DNA of 60,383 bases from Aphanothece hegewaldii CCALA 016. GTDB taxonomy: Bacteria; Cyanobacteriota; Cyanobacteriia; Cyanobacteriales; Microcystaceae. Shown piece after piece: positions 35,578 through 45,436 of this stretch. Every line of letters begins with the position of its first letter. The stretch's first letter is position 1. The notes beneath the pieces were generated by a model, which saw nothing but the letters and a program-made list of their open reading frames with translations, did not search any database and was not told the DNA's origin. The DNA lies in contig NZ_PXOH01000026.1 in the NCBI RefSeq assembly GCF_003007785.1, forward strand, positions 1 to 60,383, read 5' to 3'. The position numbers and the translations under genes are program-made.

Positions 35578-36030
35578 TTATTCAAAAGGTAAGGTTACTG
35601 TTGCTAACCAAAATTCTTCAATTCCTTTAACAATTTTAAAAAGTTCATTGAGATTACGAGATTTAGTAATATAACAATTGACGTGCAATTCATAACTATA
35701 ATAAATGTCTTCCTCGTTGCGCGATGTCGTTAAAACAACAACTGGAATGCGCTTTAACTCAGGATCAGATTTAATCTCTGCAAGCACTTCTCGACCATCT
35801 TTACGAGGAAGATTCAAGTCTAGCAAAATCAGGTTAGGACGGAGAGCATTACTAAACTCTCCCTCCTGACGCAAATAGGCCATTGCATCCATCCCATTTC
35901 TGACGATAATCAGTTCATGAGAAACAGAACTACTTTTCAGCACTTCTTGTACTAGACGGATATCAGCTTTACTGTCCTCCACCAACAAGATAATTTTGTG
36001 CTTGGCGACCTCTTCTGCGATCACGTTCAC
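35578..36030 (-). CDS. rcp1: Rcp1-type phytochrome response regulator
   Basis: 150 aa single receiver domain: acidic pocket VEDSKAD, phospho-acceptor D71 in LILLDLNLPRKDG, VVLTTS and ITKSRN (lysine switch). The long ending FKIVKGIEEFWLATVTLP is the typical Rcp1 dimerisation tail. The gene's start overlaps the end of the phytochrome gene by 62 bp. This is the classical cph1-rcp1 arrangement, where the phosphoryl group from the phytochrome kinase is passed to this regulator. Confidence 0.92.
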   Translation of the reverse strand: MNVIAEEVAKHKIILLVEDSKADIRLVQEVLKSSSVSHELIIVRNGMDAMAYLRQEGEFSNALRPNLILLDLNLPRKDGREVLAEIKSDPELKRIPVVVLTTSRNEEDIYYSYELHVNCYITKSRNLNELFKIVKGIEEFWLATVTLPFE

Positions 36031-38275
36031 GGCCTCCTATGGGAATGGTAAAATAAAATGTGGCTCCTTGTCCGAGTTCAGATTCTACCCAAACTCGACC
36101 TCTGTGACATTCAAGAATTTTCTTACAAATTGCTAACCCCATTCCTGTACCTGGATATTCATCCCGTGTGTGCAGACGTTGGAAAATAACAAAGATTCGT
36201 TCAGAGAACTGAGGATCAATCCCAATACCATTATCGCGTATCGCAAATAACCAGACATCATCTAAGCGTTGTGCGCTAATCGAAATTTCTGGGGGTTTTT
36301 CGCTACGGAATTTAATCGCATTTCCGAGCAAATTTTGGAACAATTGCATTAATTGTGTGCCGTCTGCCAAAATGGTCGGTAGGGGATCATGAGTAATCTT
36401 AGCACCTGTTTCGGCAATTCGTCCCCGTAGATTAGCTAAAGCTCTTTCTAATGCGGTTTCAGCGTTGGTCAGTTGATATTCTACACCCTGCATATCGACT
36501 TTAGAATAAGCTAAAACATCATCAATGAGGGTTTGCATTAAACTAACCCCTTCTACCGCAAAATTGATAAATTCTTTGGCATCTTCATCGAGTTCCCCAT
36601 GATAGCGCATTTCTAGTAATTGTACATAGTTAGCGACTTGGTTAAGTGGTTCTTGTAAGTCATGGGATGCAACATAAGCAAACTTTTTCAATTCAGCGTT
36701 AGACCGTTCTAAATCTTGCGCGAGTTGGGCTAATTCGTCCGCTTGACGGAGTACAATATTAACGATCGCTTTTCTGAGTTCTAATGCTGCATTGACTTCG
36801 ACTTGTTTCCAAGGAAGCGAGGATAAACGTACTGTTTCTTTCCACAATTCAAAGGATTTGCGCGGACATAAACGGAGATTTCCATTATTATTAGAGGTAA
36901 AGAACGCTTTATTGGGATCTCCTCCCCAGTTTACCGTCTGAATGACTTCGGGACGGAACCACAGTACATAATTTCGTTTAGATATGGGAATGGCTAATAG
37001 TCCACTAGCAATATCTTTGTACTTAATTGCATCTGGATAAATTTGCGGTAAAGAATCTGTATAGAAAATATCATCCTCAACGTTATTTTGTAACCATTGA
37101 ATGAGATAGTTTAGGTCTTCTTCTTCTGGTGTTTTTCCTACCTTAGTATAATTTCCCCCAATACAAATAGCTGCACCTTGGGAACTGGTAACATTCAAAA
37201 GATTGGGATTATGATTGACTAAACCGTTAATAAAATTATCATCTTGGGACATATAATCAATCAATAGGGATTGAATATAAGTAAGTCTCATCCGATAATC
37301 ATAATCTTCGGTTTCTTCACGAGAGGATATTTCCGAAAATACAACGCGTCCTAAGAATTCGCAAGCTTTCCGTAATTCATAGGATACATATTTCGGAGTT
37401 TGATGATGACAGGCAATAATTCCCCAAAGTTTTTGATCTTTGATTAAAGAAATAGTCAGGGAAGATCCCACATTCATGTTATGGAGATATTCTAAATGAC
37501 AAGGTGAGGCACTTCTAAGAATTGAATGGGTAAAATCAATGGGTTGCTCAATAATAGAATTAATAGCAGGAATTAATTGAACAGATTCTGCTTTTGCATC
37601 GGGAATTAGACGAATCCAATTTGAACTAAGTAATTGTCTTGCGGGTTTGGGGATATCGGTTTCAGGAAAACGTAAACCTAAATAAGATTCTAATTCTTCT
37701 AATTTATCTTCTGCGAGTACATCACCGTGATTTTCTTCATCAAATCGATATAACATGACGCGATCAAATTCGGTCATTTTGCGAATTTCTTGTACAATGA
37801 CTTGACAATAATCATTCAATGTGGCAGTTTCTTCGAGTTTATTAATAGAGGTTTTTGCTAGATGATAGAAACTCAAGAAAGGGATATTTTCATAAGAGAT
37901 CGCGGGTTCTAATTCTAGGATCAAAACACCTTGAGAATTCCGATGGAAAATCGCATCAAATACCACATATTCATCGCCTTTAACTCTCGCCCAAACTTTA
38001 GAAGGATTAAGAAAATCAAAATTATTGTCTTGAATTCCTTGTTTGATAGGTTCAAGTTGGAAAGAATCAAAAATATCTTCTAAGTTAGCGTCTAAAATTT
38101 CGTCAATTTGTAGACCTAAAATCTGTTGAGCATTACTACTTACTTGAACAATGTTTAAATCGGGTTCGTCGAGAACAAAAACAACGCCATGAGGTTGAAT
38201 TTGATGATATAAATGAATCGGTTCTTCAAGGCGAGTTAGATGATTATTTTGGGTTGATAAGTCTACTTGAGTCAT
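35969..38275 (-). CDS. cph1: Cph1-type cyanobacterial phytochrome (red/far-red histidine kinase)
   Basis: 768 aa with PAS, GAF, PHY and histidine kinase domains in order. The chromophore cysteine is C259 in SPCHLEYL, the position number used in Synechocystis Cph1. The conserved aspartate is in PETDIPKPARQL. The PHY tongue motif CPRKSFELW is present. The kinase histidine is H538 in ASHDLQEPLNQ, again the Cph1 number. It binds phycocyanobilin and senses red and far-red light in the cytosol. It forms an operon with rcp1 and a hybrid kinase. Confidence 0.95.
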   Translation of the reverse strand: MTQVDLSTQNNHLTRLEEPIHLYHQIQPHGVVFVLDEPDLNIVQVSSNAQQILGLQIDEILDANLEDIFDSFQLEPIKQGIQDNNFDFLNPSKVWARVKGDEYVVFDAIFHRNSQGVLILELEPAISYENIPFLSFYHLAKTSINKLEETATLNDYCQVIVQEIRKMTEFDRVMLYRFDEENHGDVLAEDKLEELESYLGLRFPETDIPKPARQLLSSNWIRLIPDAKAESVQLIPAINSIIEQPIDFTHSILRSASPCHLEYLHNMNVGSSLTISLIKDQKLWGIIACHHQTPKYVSYELRKACEFLGRVVFSEISSREETEDYDYRMRLTYIQSLLIDYMSQDDNFINGLVNHNPNLLNVTSSQGAAICIGGNYTKVGKTPEEEDLNYLIQWLQNNVEDDIFYTDSLPQIYPDAIKYKDIASGLLAIPISKRNYVLWFRPEVIQTVNWGGDPNKAFFTSNNNGNLRLCPRKSFELWKETVRLSSLPWKQVEVNAALELRKAIVNIVLRQADELAQLAQDLERSNAELKKFAYVASHDLQEPLNQVANYVQLLEMRYHGELDEDAKEFINFAVEGVSLMQTLIDDVLAYSKVDMQGVEYQLTNAETALERALANLRGRIAETGAKITHDPLPTILADGTQLMQLFQNLLGNAIKFRSEKPPEISISAQRLDDVWLFAIRDNGIGIDPQFSERIFVIFQRLHTRDEYPGTGMGLAICKKILECHRGRVWVESELGQGATFYFTIPIGGRERDRRRGRQAQNYLVGGGQ

Positions 38276-38577
38276 AGGTTTTTTCCTTTGTCTAGAGGGT
38301 CGTTTTTGTAAAAATTTTAGTTTGGTTTTTTTTAGCCCGCAAGGAAATTAATCGTTTTAAGTTGAAAATATAATGAGTAATAATAACTATCGTGGTTCTC
38401 TAGTTTTTGTACCTTATTTCAAAGTATAACTTAGAGGTTTCTAATTCTCCTTGAAGTATCTATTAACTATTGCGTTGTTTTCTCAAGTATCTGTAAGAAA
38501 ATGATGTAAATGATATAATAAATTCATAATTTTTATTGTGTTGTGATAAAACTTTACATTTTCAATCCGATCGCTTT

Positions 38578-39177
38578 ATGACAATGGTTAAAAATCCAGT
38601 TCTTCTTATTCATGGTCTTTACGATACAGTAACCGTTTTTGATCAATTATCCGCGTATTTAGCGCTAGGGGGTTGGTCAGTTCATTCCCTTAATTTGATC
38701 CCGAATTATGGCAGCGCAAAATTAGAAGATTTAGCCTCACAAATGGCTGATTATATTACTAATACTTTTTCCGATGAGCAACCCATTGATATTATTGGAT
38801 TCAGTATGGGTGGCTTAATTACAAGGTATTATTTACAACGTTTAGATGGGACAAAACAGGTTCAAAGATATATTAATATTTCGGCACCCAATAGAGGTAC
38901 AACTGTTGCTTATTCATTACCTTTACCTGGGATCGTACAAATGCGCCCAGATAGTGAATTTATTAAAGATTTGAATAAAGATTGCCAAAAAAAATTAAAT
39001 CAAGTAAAATGCACTTTTATTTGGACTCCTTATGATTTAATGATCATACCGCCGAGTAGTACCTTATTAGGTATGGGTAAAGAGATTCAGATTCCAGTAA
39101 TCCTACATGGTTGGATGGTCAAAGATCAACGGGTATTAAAAGTAATCAAAGAAGCATTATTAGAACCCATTGTGTAG
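38578..39177 (+). CDS. Lipase-like alpha/beta hydrolase
   Basis: 199 aa from the ATG at 38578. An upstream TTG frame extension to 38536 has no support. N-terminal NPVLLIHGLYDTVTVFDQL is the oxyanion-hole region, GFSMGGLI holds the nucleophile serine, and NISAPNRGTT lies near the substrate site. This is the triacylglycerol lipase/PGAP1-like class. The substrate is unknown. No signal peptide is seen. A TATAAT at 38514-38519 could be its -10 box. Confidence 0.85.
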   Translation: MTMVKNPVLLIHGLYDTVTVFDQLSAYLALGGWSVHSLNLIPNYGSAKLEDLASQMADYITNTFSDEQPIDIIGFSMGGLITRYYLQRLDGTKQVQRYINISAPNRGTTVAYSLPLPGIVQMRPDSEFIKDLNKDCQKKLNQVKCTFIWTPYDLMIIPPSSTLLGMGKEIQIPVILHGWMVKDQRVLKVIKEALLEPIV

Positions 39178-39460
39178 TCAAATTGACAAAAGATCGAGAA
39201 AAATCTAGATTAGAAGCTAATTTTACAAATATTCTAGCGAGACGGCGTTATATTGAATCATACTGGGTAAAGTCATCTTTAAATCAATTTTCCTATTGGT
39301 TTTTAGGTAAGCGAACCTTGTATGCTGAATATAGATGACTGACATTCGATCGCGGGTAAAGAAAATATATCCTTGAGTGGTGGATATGCTACGAAAGAAT
39401 ATTCTTGATTTTTTTAACCCACTTAAAGTAACCGCTAATCTGCTTTCATAATTGCCGATC

Positions 39461-39805
39461 ATGTCTAAGAGAAAGAAAAAGTTTACTTGTGGTCAAAATC
39501 TGGTCACGTGGGAAGATAGGAAACAACAGAAAAATTCTTGGGAAGCTACTTTCGCGGCTGATCCTATTGACTTGAGAACATTACCAAAAAATGTCGTTCT
39601 TAAAGCAAGAGAAATTATTGAAGGATTAGAAAATCGGAAAAATTATCGAGATTATCATGGAAAGCGTCTACGTCACGATCGCTTCATTATTAGTATTCCT
39701 GTAACTCGTCATTATCGCTTACTCTGTCGTGATTATGGAACATTTCTCGTTCCAGTTTCGGTGATCTCCCATGAGGATTATAACGTGTGTAAGCCTGGAG
39801 GATGA
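39461..39805 (+). CDS. ParE/RelE-like toxin-fold protein
   Basis: 114 aa. The C-terminal half, with GKRLRHDRFIISIPVTRHYR then LLCRDYGTFLVPVSVISH, has the beta-strand pattern of RelE/ParE toxins. A basic N-terminus (MSKRKKKF) precedes it. A start at 39452 would add three residues. No antitoxin is adjacent, so it may be an orphan, or a cyanobacterial family that is not toxic. It ends 66 bp before the cysteine desulfurase start. Confidence 0.6.
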   Translation: MSKRKKKFTCGQNLVTWEDRKQQKNSWEATFAADPIDLRTLPKNVVLKAREIIEGLENRKNYRDYHGKRLRHDRFIISIPVTRHYRLLCRDYGTFLVPVSVISHEDYNVCKPGG

Positions 39806-39871
39806 AAGAAGGCGAAACGGAAAACAGTACAATAGAAAATGACAAACTCTCGATCTAACGTCTGGGAAAGT

Positions 39872-41035
39872 ATGCAAATTTATTTAGACTACAGTGCAAC
39901 CACTCCACCACGTCCAGAAGTTAGAGCTTTTTTACAAGAGGTTTTAACCCAACAATGGGGAAATCCTTCTAGTTTGCATACTTGGGGAAATAACGCCGCA
40001 ACCGTCATCGAAACCGCTAGAATACAAGTCGCAAGTTTAATCAACGCATCCGATCCAGAATCAATTATTTTTACATCAGGGGGAACCGAAGCGAATAACC
40101 TCGCTATCATGGGAGTAGCGAGAAAATACAAAACACCCCAACATATCATTATTTCGAGTATAGAACATTCATCGGTTTCTGAACCAGCACGACTTTTAGA
40201 AGAATGGGGATGGGAAGTCACCCGTTTAGAAGTCAACCGAACTGGTAGAATAAACCCCATTGATTTAGAAAACGCAATTCAACCGAATACGGTGTTAGTA
40301 TCGATTATCTATGGACAAAGTGAAGTCGGTACACTACAACCGATTGAAGAATTATCGCATATTGCTCGTACTCGTGGCGTTCTTTTCCATGTAGACGCGG
40401 TACAAGTCGCCGGAAGATTACCTATCAATGTACAACAATTAAACGTTGATCTTCTTTCTCTATCTAGTCATAAACTTTATGGGGTACAGGGTGCAGGTGC
40501 ATTGTATGTTAAAGAAGGAGTGGAATTAGTGCCTTTACTGAGTGGTGGAGGACAAGAAAATCACTTGAGATCTGGAACCCAGGCAGTGTCTACTATTGCA
40601 GCTTTTGGAGTCGCCGCAGAATTAGCCATTTGTGAATTAGAGATAGAAACTTCGCGTTTAATTAGTTTACGCGATCGTCTATTCGATTTACTAGCAGATT
40701 GTCCCTATCTTATTCCCACAGGTGATAGATTTTATCGACTACCCCATCATGTGAGTTTTATTATCAATGATCCTGATGCTCAGATTACGGGGAAAACAAT
40801 GGTACGTCAACTAAATTTAGCAGGAATTGGCATTAGTTCGGGTTCTGCGTGTCATAGTGGTAAACTTAATCCCAGTCCTATTTTATTAGCGATGGGATAT
40901 AATTCTAAAGAATCTTTAGGCGGAATTCGTTTAACATTAGGCAGAGAAACCACTCTAGAAGATATCGACTGGACTGCAATGGTTTTAAAACAAATTTTAG
41001 ATCGATTGGTTTTTCCATTGGCGGTTATTAGATAG
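39872..41035 (+). CDS. Cysteine desulfurase (IscS/NifS type)
   Basis: 387 aa from the ATG at 39872 (MQIYLDYSATTPPRPEV), which has GGGAAAG upstream. A start at 39839 would add 11 residues. PLP enzyme: lysine in SSHKLYGVQGAG, histidine in EHSSV, GGTEANNLAI, and the persulfide cysteine in GSACHSGKLNPS. It takes sulfur from cysteine for Fe-S clusters and thiolated cofactors. The GSACHSG loop groups it with class I (IscS/NifS) enzymes. Confidence 0.93.
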   Translation: MQIYLDYSATTPPRPEVRAFLQEVLTQQWGNPSSLHTWGNNAATVIETARIQVASLINASDPESIIFTSGGTEANNLAIMGVARKYKTPQHIIISSIEHSSVSEPARLLEEWGWEVTRLEVNRTGRINPIDLENAIQPNTVLVSIIYGQSEVGTLQPIEELSHIARTRGVLFHVDAVQVAGRLPINVQQLNVDLLSLSSHKLYGVQGAGALYVKEGVELVPLLSGGGQENHLRSGTQAVSTIAAFGVAAELAICELEIETSRLISLRDRLFDLLADCPYLIPTGDRFYRLPHHVSFIINDPDAQITGKTMVRQLNLAGIGISSGSACHSGKLNPSPILLAMGYNSKESLGGIRLTLGRETTLEDIDWTAMVLKQILDRLVFPLAVIR

Positions 41036-41137
41036 TTATGATGGAAGAGCCGCTAACTTTAATAAACTTAATAAAGACAGATCCAGTATCTTTAAAGAAA
41101 AATAGGTAAATCTTATTGATAGGAGAGTTAGTCAAAT

Positions 41138-41377
41138 ATGAAAATTAAAGTTACTCAACAGGGTGTATTAATCCCTAAAGAATTATTGGAAGGAATTGAG
41201 GAAGTTGAAGTTCAAAAAGAAAATAATGTTATTATTCTTACTTCAACCTATTCTAAAGAATTAACTCAATCTATCCGAGATTTACTCTGGGGAATTCGCA
41301 ACCGCCATCGAGTTAATCCTTCTAATTTTGGAATACCTGATAGTACTGAACTGATTCGGGAAGATAGAGAAAGATGA
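41138..41377 (+). CDS. AbrB-like antitoxin
   Basis: 79 aa. N-terminal MKIKVTQQGVLIPKELLEGI and EVEVQKENNVIILT follow the AbrB/MazE swapped-hairpin pattern. The C-terminal IRDLLWGIRNRHRVNPSNFG is unusual and may bind the toxin. The stop codon overlaps the start of the next, broken PIN-like frame (ATGA), the usual coupling of antitoxin to toxin. Confidence 0.65.
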   Translation: MKIKVTQQGVLIPKELLEGIEEVEVQKENNVIILTSTYSKELTQSIRDLLWGIRNRHRVNPSNFGIPDSTELIREDRER

Positions 41378-41526
41378 CTGAAGACCTTTATTGTGTTCTC
41401 GATGTTAGCGTCAGTACGAAACAATTTATGGTTACTTGTAAATTTTTTTACATATTCCTGATGAATACCCCTCAAGGGAAGCATTTAGATAATGTTTATT
41501 GTCCAAGAGTGCTTATAATCCTGTAA
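41374..41526 (+). pseudogene. Remnant of a VapC-like PIN toxin
   Basis: 50 aa frame starting MTEDLYCVLDVSVSTKQFM, which matches the first strand and helix of cyanobacterial VapC toxins (CVLDxSV, catalytic aspartate). The rest (VTCKFFYIFLMNTPQGKHL) is not PIN-like and the frame soon stops, so about two thirds of the domain is gone. The partner antitoxin gene upstream is intact. Confidence 0.6.
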
Positions 41527-41639
41527 TCTGATAATATAGAGTGGAACTAAAATCATCTTTTTTGCTCATACAACGCTCTTTTTCCTTACCTGCAAAATTG
41601 GGTCTATAACTCCTATTTAAAATAAATAACTTAATTAAA

Positions 41640-42383
41640 ATGCTACAAATTCCTAACACATTAGAAGAAACAGTTAATCAAGCTAAAGAAGCCACCAAAA
41701 TCGCTTTAGAAGAAGGATTAAGACGGATTCAAATTGAGTTTGTGATTCCAGAAATTGCCTTAGAAGCACAAGCATTAGCTTTAGAATTTGCGTCTTTATT
41801 TGAATCTTATCAATCTGGATTAAAAGTCATATTCGCGGATACAGGTGCAGCCGCTTTAGCACGTCGAGACTGGGGCGAAACTTGGTTTAAAGTGACTGAT
41901 TTAGGAAGTCGTTTTACAGGGATAGAAACAAAAGTATCACCCGATGACCAAATCTTTTTAGTCGTTTGTCCTTCTTCAACAGAAGTGCAAGCAGTCGAGA
42001 AATTGTGTAATATAGCAGACGATCGCCCTGTTATTCTTTTAATTCCCCAATTAGAAGATGTTTCTATTGTTGGTATCGGATTTGCGGCTAGACAGCTACG
42101 AGAACGTTTTTTAAGTAGTCTGACTTCTGCTTATTATTTTAGACCCCTAGAAGGCGTTATCGTCTTACGTTCTTATCCTTCTTTATGGCAAGTGTGGCTT
42201 GAAAAAGATGGAGAATATGAACTGATTGCCGAAGAATCTCAAAAACCAGCAGGAGATACTTTAGAGATTATCGTTAATCGTGCGATTCAAAAAGATGAAA
42301 ACCCATCTACTGAAACACCAAAACCGAGGAAAACAGGTTTATTAGGGAATATGCAACGCATCTTAAAAGCTTTAAATCAATAA
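41640..42383 (+). CDS. DUF1995 family protein
   Basis: 247 aa. The N-terminal LEETVNQAKEATKIALEEGL and RIQIEFVIPEIALEAQALAL match DUF1995, found in cyanobacteria and plastids (the plastid relatives include LPA3, needed for photosystem II assembly). Cytosolic or stromal side, no membrane segment. Function in cyanobacteria is not established. The last ~25 residues are a basic P/T-rich tail (ETPKPRKTGLLGNMQRI). Confidence 0.88.
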   Translation: MLQIPNTLEETVNQAKEATKIALEEGLRRIQIEFVIPEIALEAQALALEFASLFESYQSGLKVIFADTGAAALARRDWGETWFKVTDLGSRFTGIETKVSPDDQIFLVVCPSSTEVQAVEKLCNIADDRPVILLIPQLEDVSIVGIGFAARQLRERFLSSLTSAYYFRPLEGVIVLRSYPSLWQVWLEKDGEYELIAEESQKPAGDTLEIIVNRAIQKDENPSTETPKPRKTGLLGNMQRILKALNQ

Positions 42384-42646
42384 ATTTAATTAGGTTTGGG
42401 ATGTAGTAAAACCCGATTAAATGATAGGTAAATATAAATCATTAAGTTAATTATGATAAATATTTATTAGGCGATTCATCATCCATATTGTTACTAAAGT
42501 TACTATTTAGAAAGGGTAAAATTTTATGAAGAAAAATAACTATTAATGTAACAATTGTGATTGTAGTTGCAGTACGACAATCTCCGATTATACTGATTTT
42601 AGACAAGTGATTTACTATTAAAAAAATTGGTAAATGAGGAATTAAA

Positions 42647-45361
42647 ATGAGTTTAAATAACAGTGAAAGTCGGAGATTAAAAGAGGATAACGAGCAACAA
42701 AAACCTTGGAAGAAATGGGGCCCCTACTTAAGTGAACGACAATGGGGGACTGTACGAGAAGATTATTCCACAAACGGCAATGCTTGGGATTATTTCCCTC
42801 ATGATCAATCTCGTTCTCGTGCTTACCGTTGGGGTGAAGATGGTTTAGCTGGCATTTCTGATAATCAACAGCAAATGTGTTTTGCTCTAGCGTTGTGGAA
42901 TGGAGTCGATCCCATTCTTAAAGAGCGCTTATTTGGGCTAACCAACAGCGAAGGAAATCACGGTGAGGATGTCAAAGAATATTACTTTTATCTTGACAGT
43001 ACGCCGACTCATTCTTACATGAAATATCTCTACAAATATCCTCAGTCTCCATTTCCCTACGATGATCTCGTGAACACAAACCGTCATCGCAGTCGGCAAG
43101 AATTAGAATACGAACTACTTGACACTGGTGTATTTGATGATAATCGCTACTTTGATGTTTTTGTCGAGTATGCTAAAGAATCGCCCGAAGATATTTTAAT
43201 TAAGATTAGCATTTTCAATCGTGGGCCATTGGCCGCAACCCTACACGTTCTACCTACTTTTTGGTTTCGTAATACTTGGAACTGGTTTCCAGAGCATCCA
43301 CCAAAACCAATTTTAAAACAACTTAACGATCGTACAATTGCCGCAAATCATTCTACAATAGGCGATCGGTTTTTATATTGCGATCGTACTGTACCCCTAC
43401 TATTCACCGAAAACGAGACAAATATTGAACGGATCTTCAACATTCCGAACCGAGGCCCCTACGTCAAAGATGGCATTAATAACTATGTTGTAGAAGGAAA
43501 ACAAGATGCTGTAAATCCCGATCAAGCGGGTACTAAAGCCGCTCCTCACTATATCATAGAAGTTCCTGCGGGTGGGGTAGAAGTGATTCAATTACGCCTG
43601 AGCGACCAATCCTACCAAAATCCCGTTTTTGGCGATGAATTCGAGCGTATTGTCCAAGAACGCCGTCAAGAAGCAGATGAATTTTATAATACAATTATAC
43701 CACAGAGTTTAAGCCAAGATGCGCGGAATGTGGCGCGGCAGGCATTTGCGGGTATGTTGTGGACAAAACAGTATTATAACTTCCCCGTCGATGAATGGAT
43801 CAAAGACGAAATATTGCCGCCAGATTGTCCTAAGCGTTTAGCCAACCGTAACAAAGAATGGTTTCACCTCGAAAGTGCAGATATTCTCTCCATGCCTGAC
43901 AAGTGGGAATATCCCTGGTTTGCCGCGTGGGATCTAGCCTTTCACTGTGTCGTTTTGGCCTCAGTTGATATGGAGTTTGCTAAAGAACAGTTGCGCGTCA
44001 TGACAAACCAACTGCATCTACATCCAAATGGGCAAATTCCCGCCTATGAATGGAACTTTAGCGATGTTAATCCACCCGTTCACTGTACGGCTACTTGGCA
44101 AATTTATCTAATAGATAAGGCGCAGAATAATGGTAAAGGCGATCGCTTGTTCTTAGAAACCCAGTTCCACAAGCTATTAATGAACTTTACCTGGTGGGTT
44201 AACCGTAAAGATGCCTCTGGTAAAAATGTTTTTGAAGGTGGCTTTTTGGGTTTAGACAATATTGGTGTATTTGATCGCAGTTCCAAATTACCGACGGGTG
44301 GAACTCTAGAACAAGCTGACGGCACAAGTTGGATGGCGATGTTTTCTCTAGATATGTTAGAAATCTCACTAGAACTAGCCCTGGATAATCCTGCCTATGA
44401 AGAACTAGCTAGTAAATTCTACGAACATTTTATCTACATTGCGGCGGCGATGGATCGAATTGGCATCAATAATGATGAACTTTGGGACGAAGATGATGGA
44501 TTTTTCTATGATGTGTTACGCCTTCCTGATGGTAACTCTTTTCGGATTAAAGTGCGATCGATGGTCGGATTGATTCCTCTATATGCTTCGGCCGTCATCT
44601 CGAAGGATCTGATCGATCAACTGCCCATCTTTAAAAAACGATTCATCAAGTTTAACGAACAACATCCCGAATTGCTACAGAATATCAGCAATCCCAATGA
44701 TCTTGGTCTTGGCGATCGCATATTACTCGCACCCGTAAACGGTGAAAAACTACGCCGCATTTTAGAAAAGATGCTGGATGAAACCGAGTTTTTAAGTGAT
44801 TACGGTATCCGCGCTTTGTCTCGCTATCATCGGGATAACCCCTATATTTTTGAACTAGGGGATCAGGTGTATCGGGTAGACTATGAGCCAGCAGATTCAT
44901 CTACAGGGTTGTTTGGGGGTAATTCTAACTGGCGTGGTCCGATTTGGATGCCAGTGAATGCACTACTGGTACAATCGATACGGCGGATGTATTCCTATTA
45001 TGGCAATGATTTTAAAGTAGAATGTCCCACAGGCTCAGGTCAATGGATGACGTTGTGGGAAGTTGCTGACGAAATCTTAACTAGGCTAAATAATATCTTT
45101 TTACAAGATAAACAAGGTTGTCGCCCTGTTTATGGTAGTACTGAGAAATTTCAAACTGATCCACACTGGAAAGATCTGATCTTATTCTACGAGTTCTTTC
45201 ACGGTGATAACGGTGCAGGGGTTGGAGCGAGTCATCAAACAGGATGGACGGGTTTAGTTGCTCGTTATTTAATCGCTCAAAAGGTTGTTAAACCAGAAGA
45301 TGTGTTAGAGAAGGGTTATGCTTCAGTTGTTTCTAAAAAACTGTCCGTAGCTTCAGCCTAG
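42647..45361 (+). CDS. GH63-like glucosidase-type protein
   Basis: 904 aa. The N-terminal ~340 residues are a beta-sandwich with tryptophan-rich segments (WGPYLSERQWGTVREDYS). The rest forms an (alpha/alpha)6 barrel, with WEYPWFAAWDLAFHCVVLAS and GPIWMPVNALLVQS resembling the MGH1-like/GH63 family of alpha-glucosidases. Acidic residues in AWDLAF and YEFFHGDNGAG are candidates for catalysis. It probably acts on a glucosyl glycoside in the cytosol (no signal peptide), for example a compatible solute. The RBS is GAGGAA. Bases 42384-42646 upstream are AT-rich with nothing recognisable. Confidence 0.85.
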   Translation: MSLNNSESRRLKEDNEQQKPWKKWGPYLSERQWGTVREDYSTNGNAWDYFPHDQSRSRAYRWGEDGLAGISDNQQQMCFALALWNGVDPILKERLFGLTNSEGNHGEDVKEYYFYLDSTPTHSYMKYLYKYPQSPFPYDDLVNTNRHRSRQELEYELLDTGVFDDNRYFDVFVEYAKESPEDILIKISIFNRGPLAATLHVLPTFWFRNTWNWFPEHPPKPILKQLNDRTIAANHSTIGDRFLYCDRTVPLLFTENETNIERIFNIPNRGPYVKDGINNYVVEGKQDAVNPDQAGTKAAPHYIIEVPAGGVEVIQLRLSDQSYQNPVFGDEFERIVQERRQEADEFYNTIIPQSLSQDARNVARQAFAGMLWTKQYYNFPVDEWIKDEILPPDCPKRLANRNKEWFHLESADILSMPDKWEYPWFAAWDLAFHCVVLASVDMEFAKEQLRVMTNQLHLHPNGQIPAYEWNFSDVNPPVHCTATWQIYLIDKAQNNGKGDRLFLETQFHKLLMNFTWWVNRKDASGKNVFEGGFLGLDNIGVFDRSSKLPTGGTLEQADGTSWMAMFSLDMLEISLELALDNPAYEELASKFYEHFIYIAAAMDRIGINNDELWDEDDGFFYDVLRLPDGNSFRIKVRSMVGLIPLYASAVISKDLIDQLPIFKKRFIKFNEQHPELLQNISNPNDLGLGDRILLAPVNGEKLRRILEKMLDETEFLSDYGIRALSRYHRDNPYIFELGDQVYRVDYEPADSSTGLFGGNSNWRGPIWMPVNALLVQSIRRMYSYYGNDFKVECPTGSGQWMTLWEVADEILTRLNNIFLQDKQGCRPVYGSTEKFQTDPHWKDLILFYEFFHGDNGAGVGASHQTGWTGLVARYLIAQKVVKPEDVLEKGYASVVSKKLSVASA

Positions 45362-45436
45362 TTTTATCTTTAAAGTTAGACAGGCGATCGTCTTTATCTA
45401 TCTCATCCTATAACAATCGCCTGTTCTACACCTTTG

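Noticed and set aside
38536..38577. N-terminal extension of the lipase-like gene from a TTG
   Set aside because: The extension (CCDKTLHFQSDRF) has no domain features and no RBS. The ATG at 38578 gives the normal family start.
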